A stretch of 43,760 bases of DNA from an uncultured Eisenbergiella sp. (GTDB lineage Bacteria > Bacillota > Clostridia > Lachnospirales > Lachnospiraceae). Positions within the stretch are counted from its first letter, which is position 1. Each line of letters opens with the position of its first letter. The notes under the pieces are model-generated. The model saw only the letters and a program-made list of their open reading frames with translations. It made no database searches and was not told the DNA's origin. Positions 9,611 through 17,893 of this stretch are shown in pieces. Location of the stretch: contig CANQUI010000013.1 of NCBI GenBank assembly GCA_947626995.1, positions 1-43,760 of the forward strand. The letters are read 5' to 3'. A program made the translations under genes and the position numbers.

Positions 9611-9639
9611 TTGACAGTACGTCAACCCTGTGATATTAT
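9611..9639 (+). promoter_or_regulatory. Promoter of the malto-oligosaccharide operon
   Basis: A near-consensus sigma-A promoter: -35 TTGACA at 9611-9616, 17-base spacer, -10 TATTAT at 9634-9639. The -35 box is embedded in a perfect inverted repeat TTGAC-agtac-GTCAA (9611-9625), which could be a regulator site. Confidence 0.8.
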
Positions 9640-9641
9640 TG

Positions 9642-9670
9642 GCTTAACAAATTAACTTAAGCGGTTAAGC
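9642..9670 (+). promoter_or_regulatory. Probable LacI-type operator
   Basis: Just downstream of the -10 box lies CTTAA-gcgg-TTAAG (9656-9669), an inverted repeat with a CG-containing centre, and a further GCTTAA at 9642-9647 that can pair with TTAAGC at 9665-9670. The location over the transcription start suits repression by the divergent LacI-family protein. Assignment is by position and symmetry only. Confidence 0.6.
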
Positions 9671-9690
9671 TAAGAAGAAAGGAGCACAAA

Positions 9691-10779
9691 ATGAAACGAA
9701 TCAGAAAACATTTCGCAGCATCTATGTTGGCCTTAAGTCTGTCGCTGTTTGCGGCATGCGGCCAAAGCGCGCAGACACAGGATTTGGAAACGGATCCGGC
9801 GGCACAGTGCACCGTCACCTTTATGAACGGGGAGGAGGTGCTGGGCAGCGCCGTTGCGACAATGGGAGAGCTTTTGCCTGCGGCCGACTACGAGGCGTAT
9901 GAGAATCAGGAGGGAATGGAATTTGTGGGCTGGTTTGAAACGCCTTCGTTCCTGGAAAGCAGTCAGAAGGATCTGTCTGTCGACGCCATCACCAAGGACA
10001 CCACTCTTTACGGCAGTTTCCGCAACACCAACGTAGCGGAGGATACGCGCGTCTGGTATCTGGCGGGCACCTCGTCGGGAGGCCCTCTGGCGGCCAGCAA
10101 CTGGGGAAATGAAAGCGTCGCCGAAGCGGATCGGGAAGCGGTTCGTCTGCAGCCTACCGGCAACCAGGTCAATGAATTCTCCCTTACCATTGATCTTTAC
10201 AACGGGGATCAGTTTCAGGTCATCCACGACTGGGCCTGGGACGGCCAGAAGGGCTTCGGCCGTTTTACCCAGATCGACGAAACCCAGATGGAAAGCGGCG
10301 GCGGCCTGGATGGAGAAAGCAGTAAGGCCAATGTCAATGTGATTATGGACGGAAACTACACCATCACCCTCACCACCGATCCGGACAACGAGGCGCTGGA
10401 TACGCTCTCCATTGTGCGAAACGGCGATCCCACCCAGGCGCAGAGCGAGCTGGAAACGACCGTCTATACCCCGTCCGAGTCCACCGGCGTTATGGTCAAG
10501 GGAAGCTGGTCTGCGGACTGGTCCGATCTGAAGGAGCTGACCCGTACGGAAGGAAATCTGTTCTCCATTACCATGGATCTGGAGGCGGACACGGAGCTTT
10601 GCTTTATGATCTATGACAACGGAGAGGACACCGGACTGATCCTGAAGGATTCCAACGTGACGGATCAGGATTCCAGAGCGCTTATGGCAGAAAACGGGAA
10701 CAATATTCAGGTGGCCAAGGACGGCTCTTATACCTTTGTGGTGGATGCGGACAATATGACAGTGACGATCACCCAGTGA
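9691..10779 (+). CDS. Carbohydrate-binding surface lipoprotein (InlB-type repeat plus starch-binding-like domains)
   Basis: A 362-residue lipoprotein with lipobox FAAC (Cys23). Residues about 38-112 (CTVTFMNGEE...FVGWFETP...DTTLYGSF) match the InlB B-repeat / Listeria-Bacteroides repeat pattern, a beta-grasp module of surface proteins. Residues about 118-245 begin VWYLAGTSSGG and resemble the starch-binding beta-sandwich found in SusE/SusF-like proteins, with aromatic residues (W in DWAWDG) suited to stacking on glucans. The last about 100 residues (VMVKGSWSADWSDL...) form another beta-sandwich. It is the first gene of an operon with a GH13 enzyme and a sugar importer, so I infer it tethers starch or maltodextrin at the cell surface. 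There is no catalytic motif. AAAGGAG precedes the ATG. Confidence 0.8.
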   Translation: MKRIRKHFAASMLALSLSLFAACGQSAQTQDLETDPAAQCTVTFMNGEEVLGSAVATMGELLPAADYEAYENQEGMEFVGWFETPSFLESSQKDLSVDAITKDTTLYGSFRNTNVAEDTRVWYLAGTSSGGPLAASNWGNESVAEADREAVRLQPTGNQVNEFSLTIDLYNGDQFQVIHDWAWDGQKGFGRFTQIDETQMESGGGLDGESSKANVNVIMDGNYTITLTTDPDNEALDTLSIVRNGDPTQAQSELETTVYTPSESTGVMVKGSWSADWSDLKELTRTEGNLFSITMDLEADTELCFMIYDNGEDTGLILKDSNVTDQDSRALMAENGNNIQVAKDGSYTFVVDADNMTVTITQ

Positions 10780-10798
10780 TCGTCCGGGGAGACGGAAT

Positions 10799-12481
10799 AT
10801 GAATCGATATGCCATGTATCACGCCACGGACTGCGCCTACTGTTTTCCCGTTTCGGAAAAGGAGATCGTGCTGCGGCTGCGCACGGCCCGGGGGGATATG
10901 AAGCGCGTCCAGGTGATCTACGAGAGCAAATATGTGTTCGGGCAGACGCAGAAAAGGGCGGTGATGAGAAAGGCCTGCTCAAGCGAGCTGTATGATTATT
11001 ATACGGTCACGCTGCGTCTGACCGACACCCGTCTGGCCTATATCTTTTACCTGGAAAGCACGGACGGCGACTGGTATTTTTCGGAAGACGGCGTCAGTAA
11101 GCAGTATGATTACAAGCTTGGCTTTTATAATTTTTTCCAGTATCCTTATATCAACCGGGCCGATATTATGGAACCGGTGGAATGGATGCGGGACGCCGTT
11201 TTTTATCAGGTGTTCGTGGACCGCTTTTATATGGGCGACCAAAAGAAAGACCGTTCTTATATCAATTGCGCCTGGGGCGAACTGCCAAAGCCCAAAAGCT
11301 TTGCGGGAGGCGACCTTGCGGGCGTGACAGAAAAGCTGGACTATATCCGTTCCCTGGGCTGCAGCGCGCTGTATCTGACGCCGGTTTTTTGCTCCCATTC
11401 CAATCACAAATACGATATTTACGACTATTATCGGGTGGATGAGCAGTTTGGCGGCAACGAGGCGTTAAAAAAGCTGATCAGGGAGGCGCACCGCCGGGGG
11501 ATGCGCGTGGTGCTGGACGCGGTGTTCAACCATTGCAGCGAGGACCTGCCCCAGTTTCAGGATGTGATCCGAAACGGGAAAAAATCGCCTTATTACGACT
11601 GGTTCTGTATTTTCGGGGACAAACCGGACCCGGAAAAACAAAATTATGAATCGTTTTTTTCCTGTCCTTATATGCCCAAGTTCAATACCTCCAACGGACA
11701 GGTCCAGCAGTTTCTGGCGGATATCGGCTGTTATTACCTGGAGGAGTACGGGATCGACGGATGGCGTCTGGACGTCTGCGACGAGGTCAGCCGCGCGTTC
11801 TGGAAATATTTCCGACAGCGGATCAAACAGTGCAATCCCCAGGCGGTGATCATCGGGGAAAACTGGCATGACGCCTCGGCAAGCCTGAGAGGGGATCAGT
11901 ACGACAGCGTCATGAACTATTCCTTTACCAAGGCCTGTCTGGACTATTTTGCCGCCGGCCGTTTCAACGCGCAGCAAATGGCGTGGAAGCTGGGAGAACT
12001 CCTGATGCGAAACAACGATACGGTAAATAGCATGATGCTGAATCTGCTGGACAGCCACGATACCCATCGCTTTTTTTCCGAAATCGGAAAAGACCGGGAA
12101 GCCATGAAGGCCGCGCTCTGCCTGCTTTATCTTTTTCCGGGCGCGCCCTGTATCTTTTACGGGACGGAAATTTTGACGCAGGGGGGCTATGATCCGGACT
12201 GCAGACGGTGTATGGACTGGGAAAAGACAAAATCCGGCGGCGGTTATGAGGAGATTGCCCGGCTGCTCAAAGATCTGGCGGCGATCAGGCGGGAAAAAAG
12301 GACGACGGAGGGCGTCGTGTCGCCGGAAGAAAAAGACGGCGTTTTCATTTTGCGAAACAGACAACAAAACAGGGAGCTGACGCTGTACATCAACCGCACC
12401 GACCGGCGTGTCGATGTGGAGGGGGTGACTTTAAACGCCATGAGTCACTGCATCACAGAAAACGGAGGGATTATTTTATGA
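10799..12481 (+). CDS. GH13 alpha-amylase-family enzyme (cyclomaltodextrinase/neopullulanase-like)
   Basis: This 560-residue enzyme hydrolyses alpha-glucosidic bonds in imported maltodextrins. An N-terminal CBM34-like beta domain (1-120) precedes the catalytic barrel, as in GH13 subfamily 20. Conserved regions are clear: DAVFNH (240-245), GWRLDV with nucleophile Asp325, GENWH with acid/base Glu354 and LLDSHDT with Asp421. A small C-terminal beta domain follows. There is no signal peptide, so it acts inside the cell after uptake. The stop codon overlaps the next gene's start as ATGA, indicating translational coupling with the binding protein. The exact specificity (cyclodextrin, pullulan or maltotriose) cannot be determined. 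Confidence 0.92.
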   Translation: MNRYAMYHATDCAYCFPVSEKEIVLRLRTARGDMKRVQVIYESKYVFGQTQKRAVMRKACSSELYDYYTVTLRLTDTRLAYIFYLESTDGDWYFSEDGVSKQYDYKLGFYNFFQYPYINRADIMEPVEWMRDAVFYQVFVDRFYMGDQKKDRSYINCAWGELPKPKSFAGGDLAGVTEKLDYIRSLGCSALYLTPVFCSHSNHKYDIYDYYRVDEQFGGNEALKKLIREAHRRGMRVVLDAVFNHCSEDLPQFQDVIRNGKKSPYYDWFCIFGDKPDPEKQNYESFFSCPYMPKFNTSNGQVQQFLADIGCYYLEEYGIDGWRLDVCDEVSRAFWKYFRQRIKQCNPQAVIIGENWHDASASLRGDQYDSVMNYSFTKACLDYFAAGRFNAQQMAWKLGELLMRNNDTVNSMMLNLLDSHDTHRFFSEIGKDREAMKAALCLLYLFPGAPCIFYGTEILTQGGYDPDCRRCMDWEKTKSGGGYEEIARLLKDLAAIRREKRTTEGVVSPEEKDGVFILRNRQQNRELTLYINRTDRRVDVEGVTLNAMSHCITENGGIIL

Positions 12482-13956
12482 AAAAAATAACAGCCATATG
12501 CGTAGCGCTGGTTTTGCTGCTGGCGTCCGGATGCCAGCAGGGCGGACAGCAGCAGCCGGCCGAAACGGATCGTAAGACGGCGGATACGCAGGGCGTGGTG
12601 CTTCACATTCTGGAAAACGACACGGCCAAATCCGTCGGGTATCTGCAGGAGCTTTTGGATGCGTTCAACGCCGCATACGCGGATCAGGGAATCAGCGCGG
12701 TGGATGCCAACATGGATGAGTTTACCGATCTGGCCGAAAACGGCCCTTACGGATACGGGCCGGACGTCCTTTACCAGGCCAACGATAAGCTGATGACCTA
12801 TGCCGAGGACAAACATATCCTGCCGCTTACCATCGAGGATTTTGATTGTTATTCCTGCACGCCCCAGGCGGCCTGGGACGCGTTTGCCATGACGGTGGAC
12901 GGGCAGACGTATTATTGCGGGATTCCGGTCAACATTCAGGAACCCATGCTGTTTTACCGGGAGGACAGGCTGCCGGAGGGCTGGGAGACGGACTGGGACA
13001 AAAATCAGAACGGCACGCCGGACTTTTTTGAAAACTGGAACGATCTGTACGCGTACTCCAAACTGCTGCGGGATACGGATGAAAGCGCGGGAAAGGATTC
13101 CCAATACGGATTTATGGCATCGTTAAACAACCTGTATCTGTCCTCTCAGTTCATGCTGTCCCACGGAGGCTATATTTTCGGTTTAAAGGACGGCGTGCTG
13201 GATACGCAGGATATCGGGTTTTCCAAAGGGAATTCGGTCAACGGGCTGAGCGCGCTGCGTCAGTTCGCCGCGCTGATGAACGAGGGCTGTATCGACGATA
13301 CCATTACGCTCAACCGCTATGAGAAGCTGGCGGACGGCAGTTATTTCTGCGCCGTCTCCACGCCGGACACCCAGTCGCTGTTTTTGGACAGACTGACGGA
13401 GGCGTATGCCAAAGACGGCCTGTCTGAGGAGGAGGCCAAAGAAAAGGCCCAGGAAAACCTGAAGATGATCGAACTGCCGGGACGGATGCCCGCCGACGGC
13501 GATCTGAGCAAGGACAGCGCCCAGATGTCGGAGGACGACTGGGTACAGACGATCGTGATGGGCGGCGTCAACGGCTACGGGATCAGCTCCTATACGCAGC
13601 ACCGGGAGGAATGTATCGAGTTTGTGAATTTTGCCACAAGCTATGAAATGATCAAAACCCGTATGCAGATGCTGGGCATTGCGCCGACCAGAAGCGACGT
13701 GGCGCAGGAGTCTTCGGGCGTTGCCGCTCAGATTTTTGACAGTCTCGCCCAGGGGCGGATCTATCTGATGCCGTCTGTCAAGGCGGTGGATCAGATCTGG
13801 GTGCCGGTATCGACCATCATGGCGGATGTGGCAAAGGATCCGTTCCGGGAACAGACCGGAGAGACCCCCAGATATTCGGATCGGCAGTCGCTGCAGGAGG
13901 CACTGGAAACGGTGGACAAAAATATCTACGACGCGATCCACACGCTGTCCCAGTAA
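12478..13956 (+). CDS. Maltodextrin-type ABC solute-binding lipoprotein
   Basis: A 492-residue CUT1 binding lipoprotein with signal peptide and lipobox ASGC (Cys19), then a Gln-rich linker. The body has the usual two-lobed pattern, including DVLYQANDKLMTYAE and the GGVNGYGISSYTQHREECIEFVNFATS segment typical of the domain-crossing region. It lies between a GH13 amylase and MalF/MalG-like permeases, so a malto-oligosaccharide is the likely ligand. The start overlaps the amylase stop by four bases. No ATPase is encoded in the operon, which is usual for Firmicutes where a shared MsmK/MsiK-type ATPase serves several importers. Confidence 0.92.
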   Translation: MKKITAICVALVLLLASGCQQGGQQQPAETDRKTADTQGVVLHILENDTAKSVGYLQELLDAFNAAYADQGISAVDANMDEFTDLAENGPYGYGPDVLYQANDKLMTYAEDKHILPLTIEDFDCYSCTPQAAWDAFAMTVDGQTYYCGIPVNIQEPMLFYREDRLPEGWETDWDKNQNGTPDFFENWNDLYAYSKLLRDTDESAGKDSQYGFMASLNNLYLSSQFMLSHGGYIFGLKDGVLDTQDIGFSKGNSVNGLSALRQFAALMNEGCIDDTITLNRYEKLADGSYFCAVSTPDTQSLFLDRLTEAYAKDGLSEEEAKEKAQENLKMIELPGRMPADGDLSKDSAQMSEDDWVQTIVMGGVNGYGISSYTQHREECIEFVNFATSYEMIKTRMQMLGIAPTRSDVAQESSGVAAQIFDSLAQGRIYLMPSVKAVDQIWVPVSTIMADVAKDPFREQTGETPRYSDRQSLQEALETVDKNIYDAIHTLSQ

Positions 13957-13983
13957 GGGGAGAGCGTCTGAAAGGCGAAAATT

Positions 13984-15282
13984 ATGAAAAATAAGGAAAA
14001 GTATTCGTCGTTTCCGGTCAAGGCGTCGCTGGTGATTATGGGCAGCGGCCAGCTGCTGTATCATCAATGGGTCAAGGGCCTTTTGTATCTGGCCGCTCTG
14101 GCAGCGTTTCTCTGCTATCTGGTCCTATGCGGCGCATCGGATATCGCAGGGTTTTTCACCCTGGGGACGCAGGAGGCGGACCCCTGGCTGGGCCGGGCGG
14201 GAGACGACTCGGTGATTATGATGCTGCGGGGGATTCTGGCTTTTTTGGTACTTTGCGGCATGGTCTTTTTGTATCGTTCCAACGTGCGGGACATCCTGCA
14301 GACGGATCGGACGATCCGGGCCGGAAAGCAGCCGCCGGGGTTTGTCCGGGCGGTGGGGATTTTTCTGGATAAAAAATTCTATCTGGCGGCGCTGGCGCTG
14401 CCGGTGATCGGGGTGTTGGTGTTTAACGTCCTGCCCATCGTCTTTATGATCCTGATTGCGTTTACCAACTACGGCGGCGACATTGTGCCGCCCAAGCTGG
14501 TGGACTGGGTGGGATTTCAGAATTTTTACCGGATTCTCATCCTTTCGGACATCAAGAGCACCTTTTTTCGGATCCTGGGCTGGAACATCGTTTGGGCGTT
14601 TTGCGCCACCTTCCTGAATTATTTCGGGGGACTGGGGCTGGCGCTTTTGCTGAACAAGCGCTGCGTAAAGGGAAAGCGGTTCTGGCGCATGTTCCCGATT
14701 CTGGCCTACGCGGTGCCGGGGTTTATCACGCTGCTGGCGTTTAAGTTTTTATTCTCCTACGGCGGTCCCATCAATTATTACATCACTGCGGCGGGAAGGC
14801 ATGCGGTGGGCTTTCTGGATATTGACGCCGGGATCAAGGCCCGTCTCATCGGACTGTTTGTCAACGCCTGGATTTCCATTCCCACCTCCATGCTGCTGGC
14901 CACCGGTATTTTGTCCAACATGAACACGGATCTTTATGAGGCGGCCAGTATCGACGGGGCTTCCAAATGGCAGCAGTTTAAAAAGATCACGCTGCCCTTT
15001 GTGATCTTTTCCACCACGCCGGTGCTGATCACCACATTTACCGGCAACTTCAACAATTTCGGCGTGTTTTATTTTCTGCGGGGCGGTCTTTATATGGACG
15101 GGTATTTTCTGGCCAGCGACACGGATCTTTTGATCAACTGGCTGTACAACCTTTCCATCAGCAACAATTACTACAGCATAGGAGCGGCGGTCAGCCTGAT
15201 TATTTTTGCGATCACCTCCCTGTTCTCCCTGTCTGTCTATGTGAGAAGTTCCGCCTATAAAAAGGAGGATACCTACCGATGA
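13984..15282 (+). CDS. MalF-like sugar ABC permease
   Basis: A 432-residue membrane permease with about eight helices: two N-terminal ones (about 25-45 and 80-97) preceding the core, like the N-terminal extension of MalF, then six core helices. The ATPase-contacting EAA loop reads EAASIDGASKWQQFKKITLP. It pairs with the MalG-like permease, whose start overlaps its stop as ATGA at 15279-15282. Role: channel for the malto-oligosaccharide captured by the lipoprotein just upstream. The 27-base gap to the previous gene contains AAGGGGAGAG and AAAGG. Confidence 0.93.
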   Translation: MKNKEKYSSFPVKASLVIMGSGQLLYHQWVKGLLYLAALAAFLCYLVLCGASDIAGFFTLGTQEADPWLGRAGDDSVIMMLRGILAFLVLCGMVFLYRSNVRDILQTDRTIRAGKQPPGFVRAVGIFLDKKFYLAALALPVIGVLVFNVLPIVFMILIAFTNYGGDIVPPKLVDWVGFQNFYRILILSDIKSTFFRILGWNIVWAFCATFLNYFGGLGLALLLNKRCVKGKRFWRMFPILAYAVPGFITLLAFKFLFSYGGPINYYITAAGRHAVGFLDIDAGIKARLIGLFVNAWISIPTSMLLATGILSNMNTDLYEAASIDGASKWQQFKKITLPFVIFSTTPVLITTFTGNFNNFGVFYFLRGGLYMDGYFLASDTDLLINWLYNLSISNNYYSIGAAVSLIIFAITSLFSLSVYVRSSAYKKEDTYR

Positions 15283-16124
15283 AAAAAAAGAGACGGTTTC
15301 ATAAAGCGGCGGTGATCGATACGGTGGTGACGTACGCAGTACTGCTCGTCGTGTGCTTCCTGTTCTTTTTCCCGGTGTTGTGGCTGGTCCTGTCCTCCTT
15401 TTCCAATACCGGCTCCATTTACGACCTGAAGGGCTTTTTTCCCACGTCCTACAGCCTGCGCGGGTATCGGACGCTGTTTTTGGACACGACCATGTACGAT
15501 TATCCCAACTGGCTGAAAAATACGCTGTTCGTGGCGGTTTTTTCCAGCCTGATCGGGACTACGCTGGTGATCCTTACCGCCTATACCATCAGCCGGTTTA
15601 CCTTCGCCGGCCGGAAGTTTTTGATGAAATCCACGCTGGTGCTCAGCATGTTTCCCAGCTTTATGGGGATGACGGCGGTTTATCTTCTGATGGTGAACTT
15701 CGGCCTGATCAATCAGCTCTGGAGCCTGGTGCTGATCTATTCGGCGGGCGCGCCCATGGGGTATCTGGTGCAGAAGGGATATTTTGACACCATATCGGGA
15801 TCGATCTATGAGGCGGCCCGGCTGGACGGCGCCAACAACTTCACGATTTTTACCCGGATCGCCCTGCCGCTGTCCAAGCCCATGCTGGTCTATACGGCGC
15901 TGACGCAGTTCGCCTGGCCCTGGAGCGATTTTATCCTGCCCAATCTGCTTTTGAAAAACAAGGATCTCTGGACGGTGGCCGTGGGGCTGATGCACCTGGA
16001 CGAGACGGAATTTACCCGGTTCGCCGCCGGTTCAATTTTCATTGCCGTTCCCATTGTGATCCTGTATTTCGCGCTGTCCGGTTTTCTGGTGACGGGAATC
16101 TCCGCGGGAGCGGATAAAGGCTGA
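15279..16124 (+). CDS. MalG-like sugar ABC permease
   Basis: The second CUT1 permease, 281 residues and six helices. The EAA loop reads EAARLDGANNFTIFTRIALP and the C-terminus ends on a short polar tail (ISAGADKG) typical of MalG. Translational coupling to the MalF-like gene is shown by the ATGA overlap. It is the last gene of the operon: a strong hairpin with a T run follows at 16248-16283. Confidence 0.94.
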   Translation: MKKKRRFHKAAVIDTVVTYAVLLVVCFLFFFPVLWLVLSSFSNTGSIYDLKGFFPTSYSLRGYRTLFLDTTMYDYPNWLKNTLFVAVFSSLIGTTLVILTAYTISRFTFAGRKFLMKSTLVLSMFPSFMGMTAVYLLMVNFGLINQLWSLVLIYSAGAPMGYLVQKGYFDTISGSIYEAARLDGANNFTIFTRIALPLSKPMLVYTALTQFAWPWSDFILPNLLLKNKDLWTVAVGLMHLDETEFTRFAAGSIFIAVPIVILYFALSGFLVTGISAGADKG

Positions 16125-16214
16125 TTGGCCCATGCGCGCATCCGAAGCGGCCAAATGCCGCCGGGTGCGCCCGCGGGCGCGAATAAAAATGCCCAAACTC
16201 GGGGAATTTACCTC

Positions 16215-16243
16215 TTGCGAAATGTTTTTGCGTATGGTAAAAT
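16215..16243 (+). promoter_or_regulatory. Possible promoter before the tRNA cluster
   Basis: TTGCGA at 16215-16220 and TAAAAT at 16238-16243 are separated by 17 bases. The predicted RNA would start at the base of the terminator-like hairpin that precedes tRNA-Glu, so either transcription passes this hairpin or the match is fortuitous. Confidence 0.5.
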
Positions 16244-16247
16244 GATT

Positions 16248-16283
16248 ACCGCTGGAACGAATTTGCCCGTTTCAGCGGTTTTT
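16248..16283 (+). terminator. Rho-independent terminator of the malto-oligosaccharide operon
   Basis: accgctggaacg (16248-16259) pairs with cgtttcagcggt (16268-16279) over 12 bp with one G-T pair and an 8-base loop, followed by TTTTT. It ends three bases before tRNA-Glu. Confidence 0.85.
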
Positions 16284-16285
16284 AC

Positions 16286-16357
16286 GGCTCCGTGGTCAAG
16301 CGGTTAAGACATCGCCCTTTCACGGCGGTAACACGGGTTCGATTCCCGTCGGAGTCA
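16286..16357 (+). tRNA. tRNA-Glu (TTC)
   Basis: A 72-base cloverleaf with acceptor GGCTCCG/CGGAGTC (one G-U), anticodon loop CTTTCAC giving TTC, T loop TTCGATT and discriminator A. CCA is not encoded. First of four tRNA genes in the same orientation. Confidence 0.95.
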
Positions 16358-16404
16358 TACGCCGCGCCGTATCCCGGCCGGCGGCAGGTACCCGCAAGGG
16401 TTGC

Positions 16405-16478
16405 GGACCTTTAGCTCAGTTGGTTAGAGCAACCGGCTCATAACCGGTCGGTCCTGGGTTCGAGTCCCCGAAGGTCCA
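16405..16478 (+). tRNA. tRNA with CAT anticodon, probably elongator Met
   Basis: A 74-base cloverleaf with acceptor GGACCTT/AAGGTCC, anticodon stem ACCGG/CCGGT with loop CTCATAA (CAT) and discriminator A. It resembles elongator tRNA-Met of related Clostridia; tRNA-Ile2 (CAT read as lysidine) is the alternative. The T stem CTGGG/CCCCG contains one T-C mismatch at its second pair, which is unusual. CCA is not encoded. Confidence 0.85.
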
Positions 16479-16490
16479 TTTTGCAGTTCT

Positions 16491-16564
16491 GGCCCAGTGG
16501 CTCAGTTGGTTAGAGCGCCGCCCTGTCACGGCGGAGGTCACGGGTTCGAGTCCCGTCTGGGTCG
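16491..16564 (+). tRNA. tRNA-Asp (GTC)
   Basis: A 74-base cloverleaf with acceptor GGCCCAG/CTGGGTC, anticodon loop CTGTCAC (GTC), T arm CGGGTTCGAGTCCCG and discriminator G, the identity base expected for aspartate. Confidence 0.95.
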
Positions 16565-16601
16565 TCTTCCTTTTAGGAAGGAATTTCCGTCTTGTGCATC
16601 T

Positions 16602-16685
16602 GCTGGTGTGGCGGAACAGGCAGACGCAAGGGACTTAAAATCCCTCGGTGGCAACACCGTGCCGGTTCAAGTCCGGCCACCAGCA
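16602..16685 (+). tRNA. tRNA-Leu (TAA)
   Basis: An 84-base class II tRNA with acceptor GCTGGTG/CACCAGC, anticodon loop CTTAAAA (TAA), a long variable arm (CGGTGGCAACACCG) and discriminator A. CCA is not encoded. Confidence 0.95.
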
Positions 16686-16690
16686 TTGGA

Positions 16691-16736
16691 ACGAAAAGAC
16701 CGTCGTACGAACTGCTTCGTGCGGCGGTCTTTTCGT
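16691..16736. terminator. Bidirectional terminator after the tRNA cluster
   Basis: acgaaaagaccg (16691-16702) is perfectly complementary to cggtcttttcgt (16725-16736), with additional pairing inside the loop. A and T runs flank both arms, so it can stop the tRNA transcript and the convergent peptidase gene. Confidence 0.8.
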
Positions 16737-16770
16737 CTGCCAAAAAAACGGGATTCCGACAGGATCCCGC

Positions 16771-17703
16771 TCAGGCATAGGCCCATAGGTTACGGATCTG
16801 AGGAGAAAGCGCTTCGTATGTCCATGTCTGTCTGCTGCGAGAGACACAGTTGGGATCGTTTACGAAAAAGCCGGTTTGGTCATATCCGTACACAACGATA
16901 AAATGCCCTTCCGAGGTGAAATCCCCCGCCCGAAGGGCGCAGATGAGGACGTTTCCCTGATCCAGCGCCGCCTGCATCGCGTTTTCGGACAGAGGAGGCG
17001 TTGTGACCGTAAGGCCGCAGCGCTTGGGAAGATCCTGCATCAGCGCCCAGGAGGTTCCGGTCTGTTCCACATAATAGCCGTTTTTCATGCTGTAGGACGC
17101 CACGGCGGCGGGCGTCATGGTTTCGTTTCCGGTCAGATAGAACAAAACCATGGACAGGCAGGTGGGGCCGCACCCGGAAAGGGCGAGGATGCTTTCGTCG
17201 CCGTAGGGCCGATAGCCCCAGCGGGGATCCCACTGAAGAAGCAGCGGGAAGGGCTGGGTTTTTTCATAGGGGCCGAAGCATCCTGCCGCCTTTGGATCGG
17301 CGTCCGGATAGCCGGCGACAAAATCCGTCATTTCCGGATTGTTGGCCAGCGCTGCCAGAAGCGGCGCGGGATAACGGGAAGGGTCAGAACAGATCCGGGC
17401 GATTGCCGCGTCGGTTTCTGCAAGCTGCCGCAATTTTTCCAGCGCTTCTTCCGGGGAGCGTTTCACCGGCTTTTCGACAGAAAGGGTTGGGAGGTTGTTT
17501 ACATAGTACGGATCGGCGTCTGTCAGAACGGTATCCTCCGGGCTTTGAAAGGAAAGGAGGTCTGTCTGCCCCAGAGCGTCTTTTATATCCGCCAGGTCTT
17601 TTTCCAGGGATCGGATTCGAAGGAGGAGTCCGATCAGAAGGAAAAGCAGCAGGAGACAAAAGATTCGGTTGGATCTGCGGCGGCGTTTTTTTGGGGTCTT
17701 CAT
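16771..17703 (-). CDS. Membrane-anchored C39-like cysteine peptidase
   Basis: A 310-residue protein with a very basic N-terminus (KTPKKRRRRSNR), one transmembrane helix (IFCLLLLFLLIGLLL) and a short coiled segment, so the rest lies outside the cell. The C-terminal about 170 residues form a Peptidase_C39_2-type papain-like domain: nucleophile Cys in LSGCGPTC, His in EGHFIVVYGY and Asn/Asp in VNDPN. Such domains are predicted peptidases or amidases of the envelope; the substrate is unknown. I use the ATG at 17703, with AAAGGA twelve bases upstream; an upstream in-frame ATG at 17739 has no clear ribosome binding site. It is not next to an ABC exporter, so a bacteriocin-processing role is unlikely. 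Confidence 0.82.
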   Translation of the reverse strand: MKTPKKRRRRSNRIFCLLLLFLLIGLLLRIRSLEKDLADIKDALGQTDLLSFQSPEDTVLTDADPYYVNNLPTLSVEKPVKRSPEEALEKLRQLAETDAAIARICSDPSRYPAPLLAALANNPEMTDFVAGYPDADPKAAGCFGPYEKTQPFPLLLQWDPRWGYRPYGDESILALSGCGPTCLSMVLFYLTGNETMTPAAVASYSMKNGYYVEQTGTSWALMQDLPKRCGLTVTTPPLSENAMQAALDQGNVLICALRAGDFTSEGHFIVVYGYDQTGFFVNDPNCVSRSRQTWTYEALSPQIRNLWAYA

Positions 17704-17840
17704 CGATTGGCGTGATCCTTTCTTTTTTTCAGAAATCATAAGAGACGCTTCTCTAAAGGGTCTCTAACAGAGAATATCCGATACGGCTTAAGAATCCTTT
17801 GACGGAAATTTAATATTTTTCTACATTTTTCTTAATTCTG

Positions 17841-17849
17841 TGATATAAT
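17841..17849 (+). promoter_or_regulatory. Extended -10 promoter for the PlsY-like gene
   Basis: TGATATAAT forms an extended -10 element (TGnTATAAT). No good -35 box lies at the usual spacing. It is about 45 bases before the chosen start codon. Confidence 0.6.
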
Positions 17850-17893
17850 TCCGTTAGAAAGGAACGCGCGCAAACGGGCGCATGAGGGGAAAA

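Noticed and set aside
16167-16180. A 14-base perfect palindrome gcgcccgcgggcgc after malG, considered as a terminator
   Set aside because: No T run follows and a much better terminator lies at 16248-16283.
16771-17703. Bacteriocin-processing C39 peptidase
   Set aside because: The domain is the stand-alone C39_2 type with a membrane anchor; no ABC exporter or precursor peptide with a double-glycine leader is adjacent.
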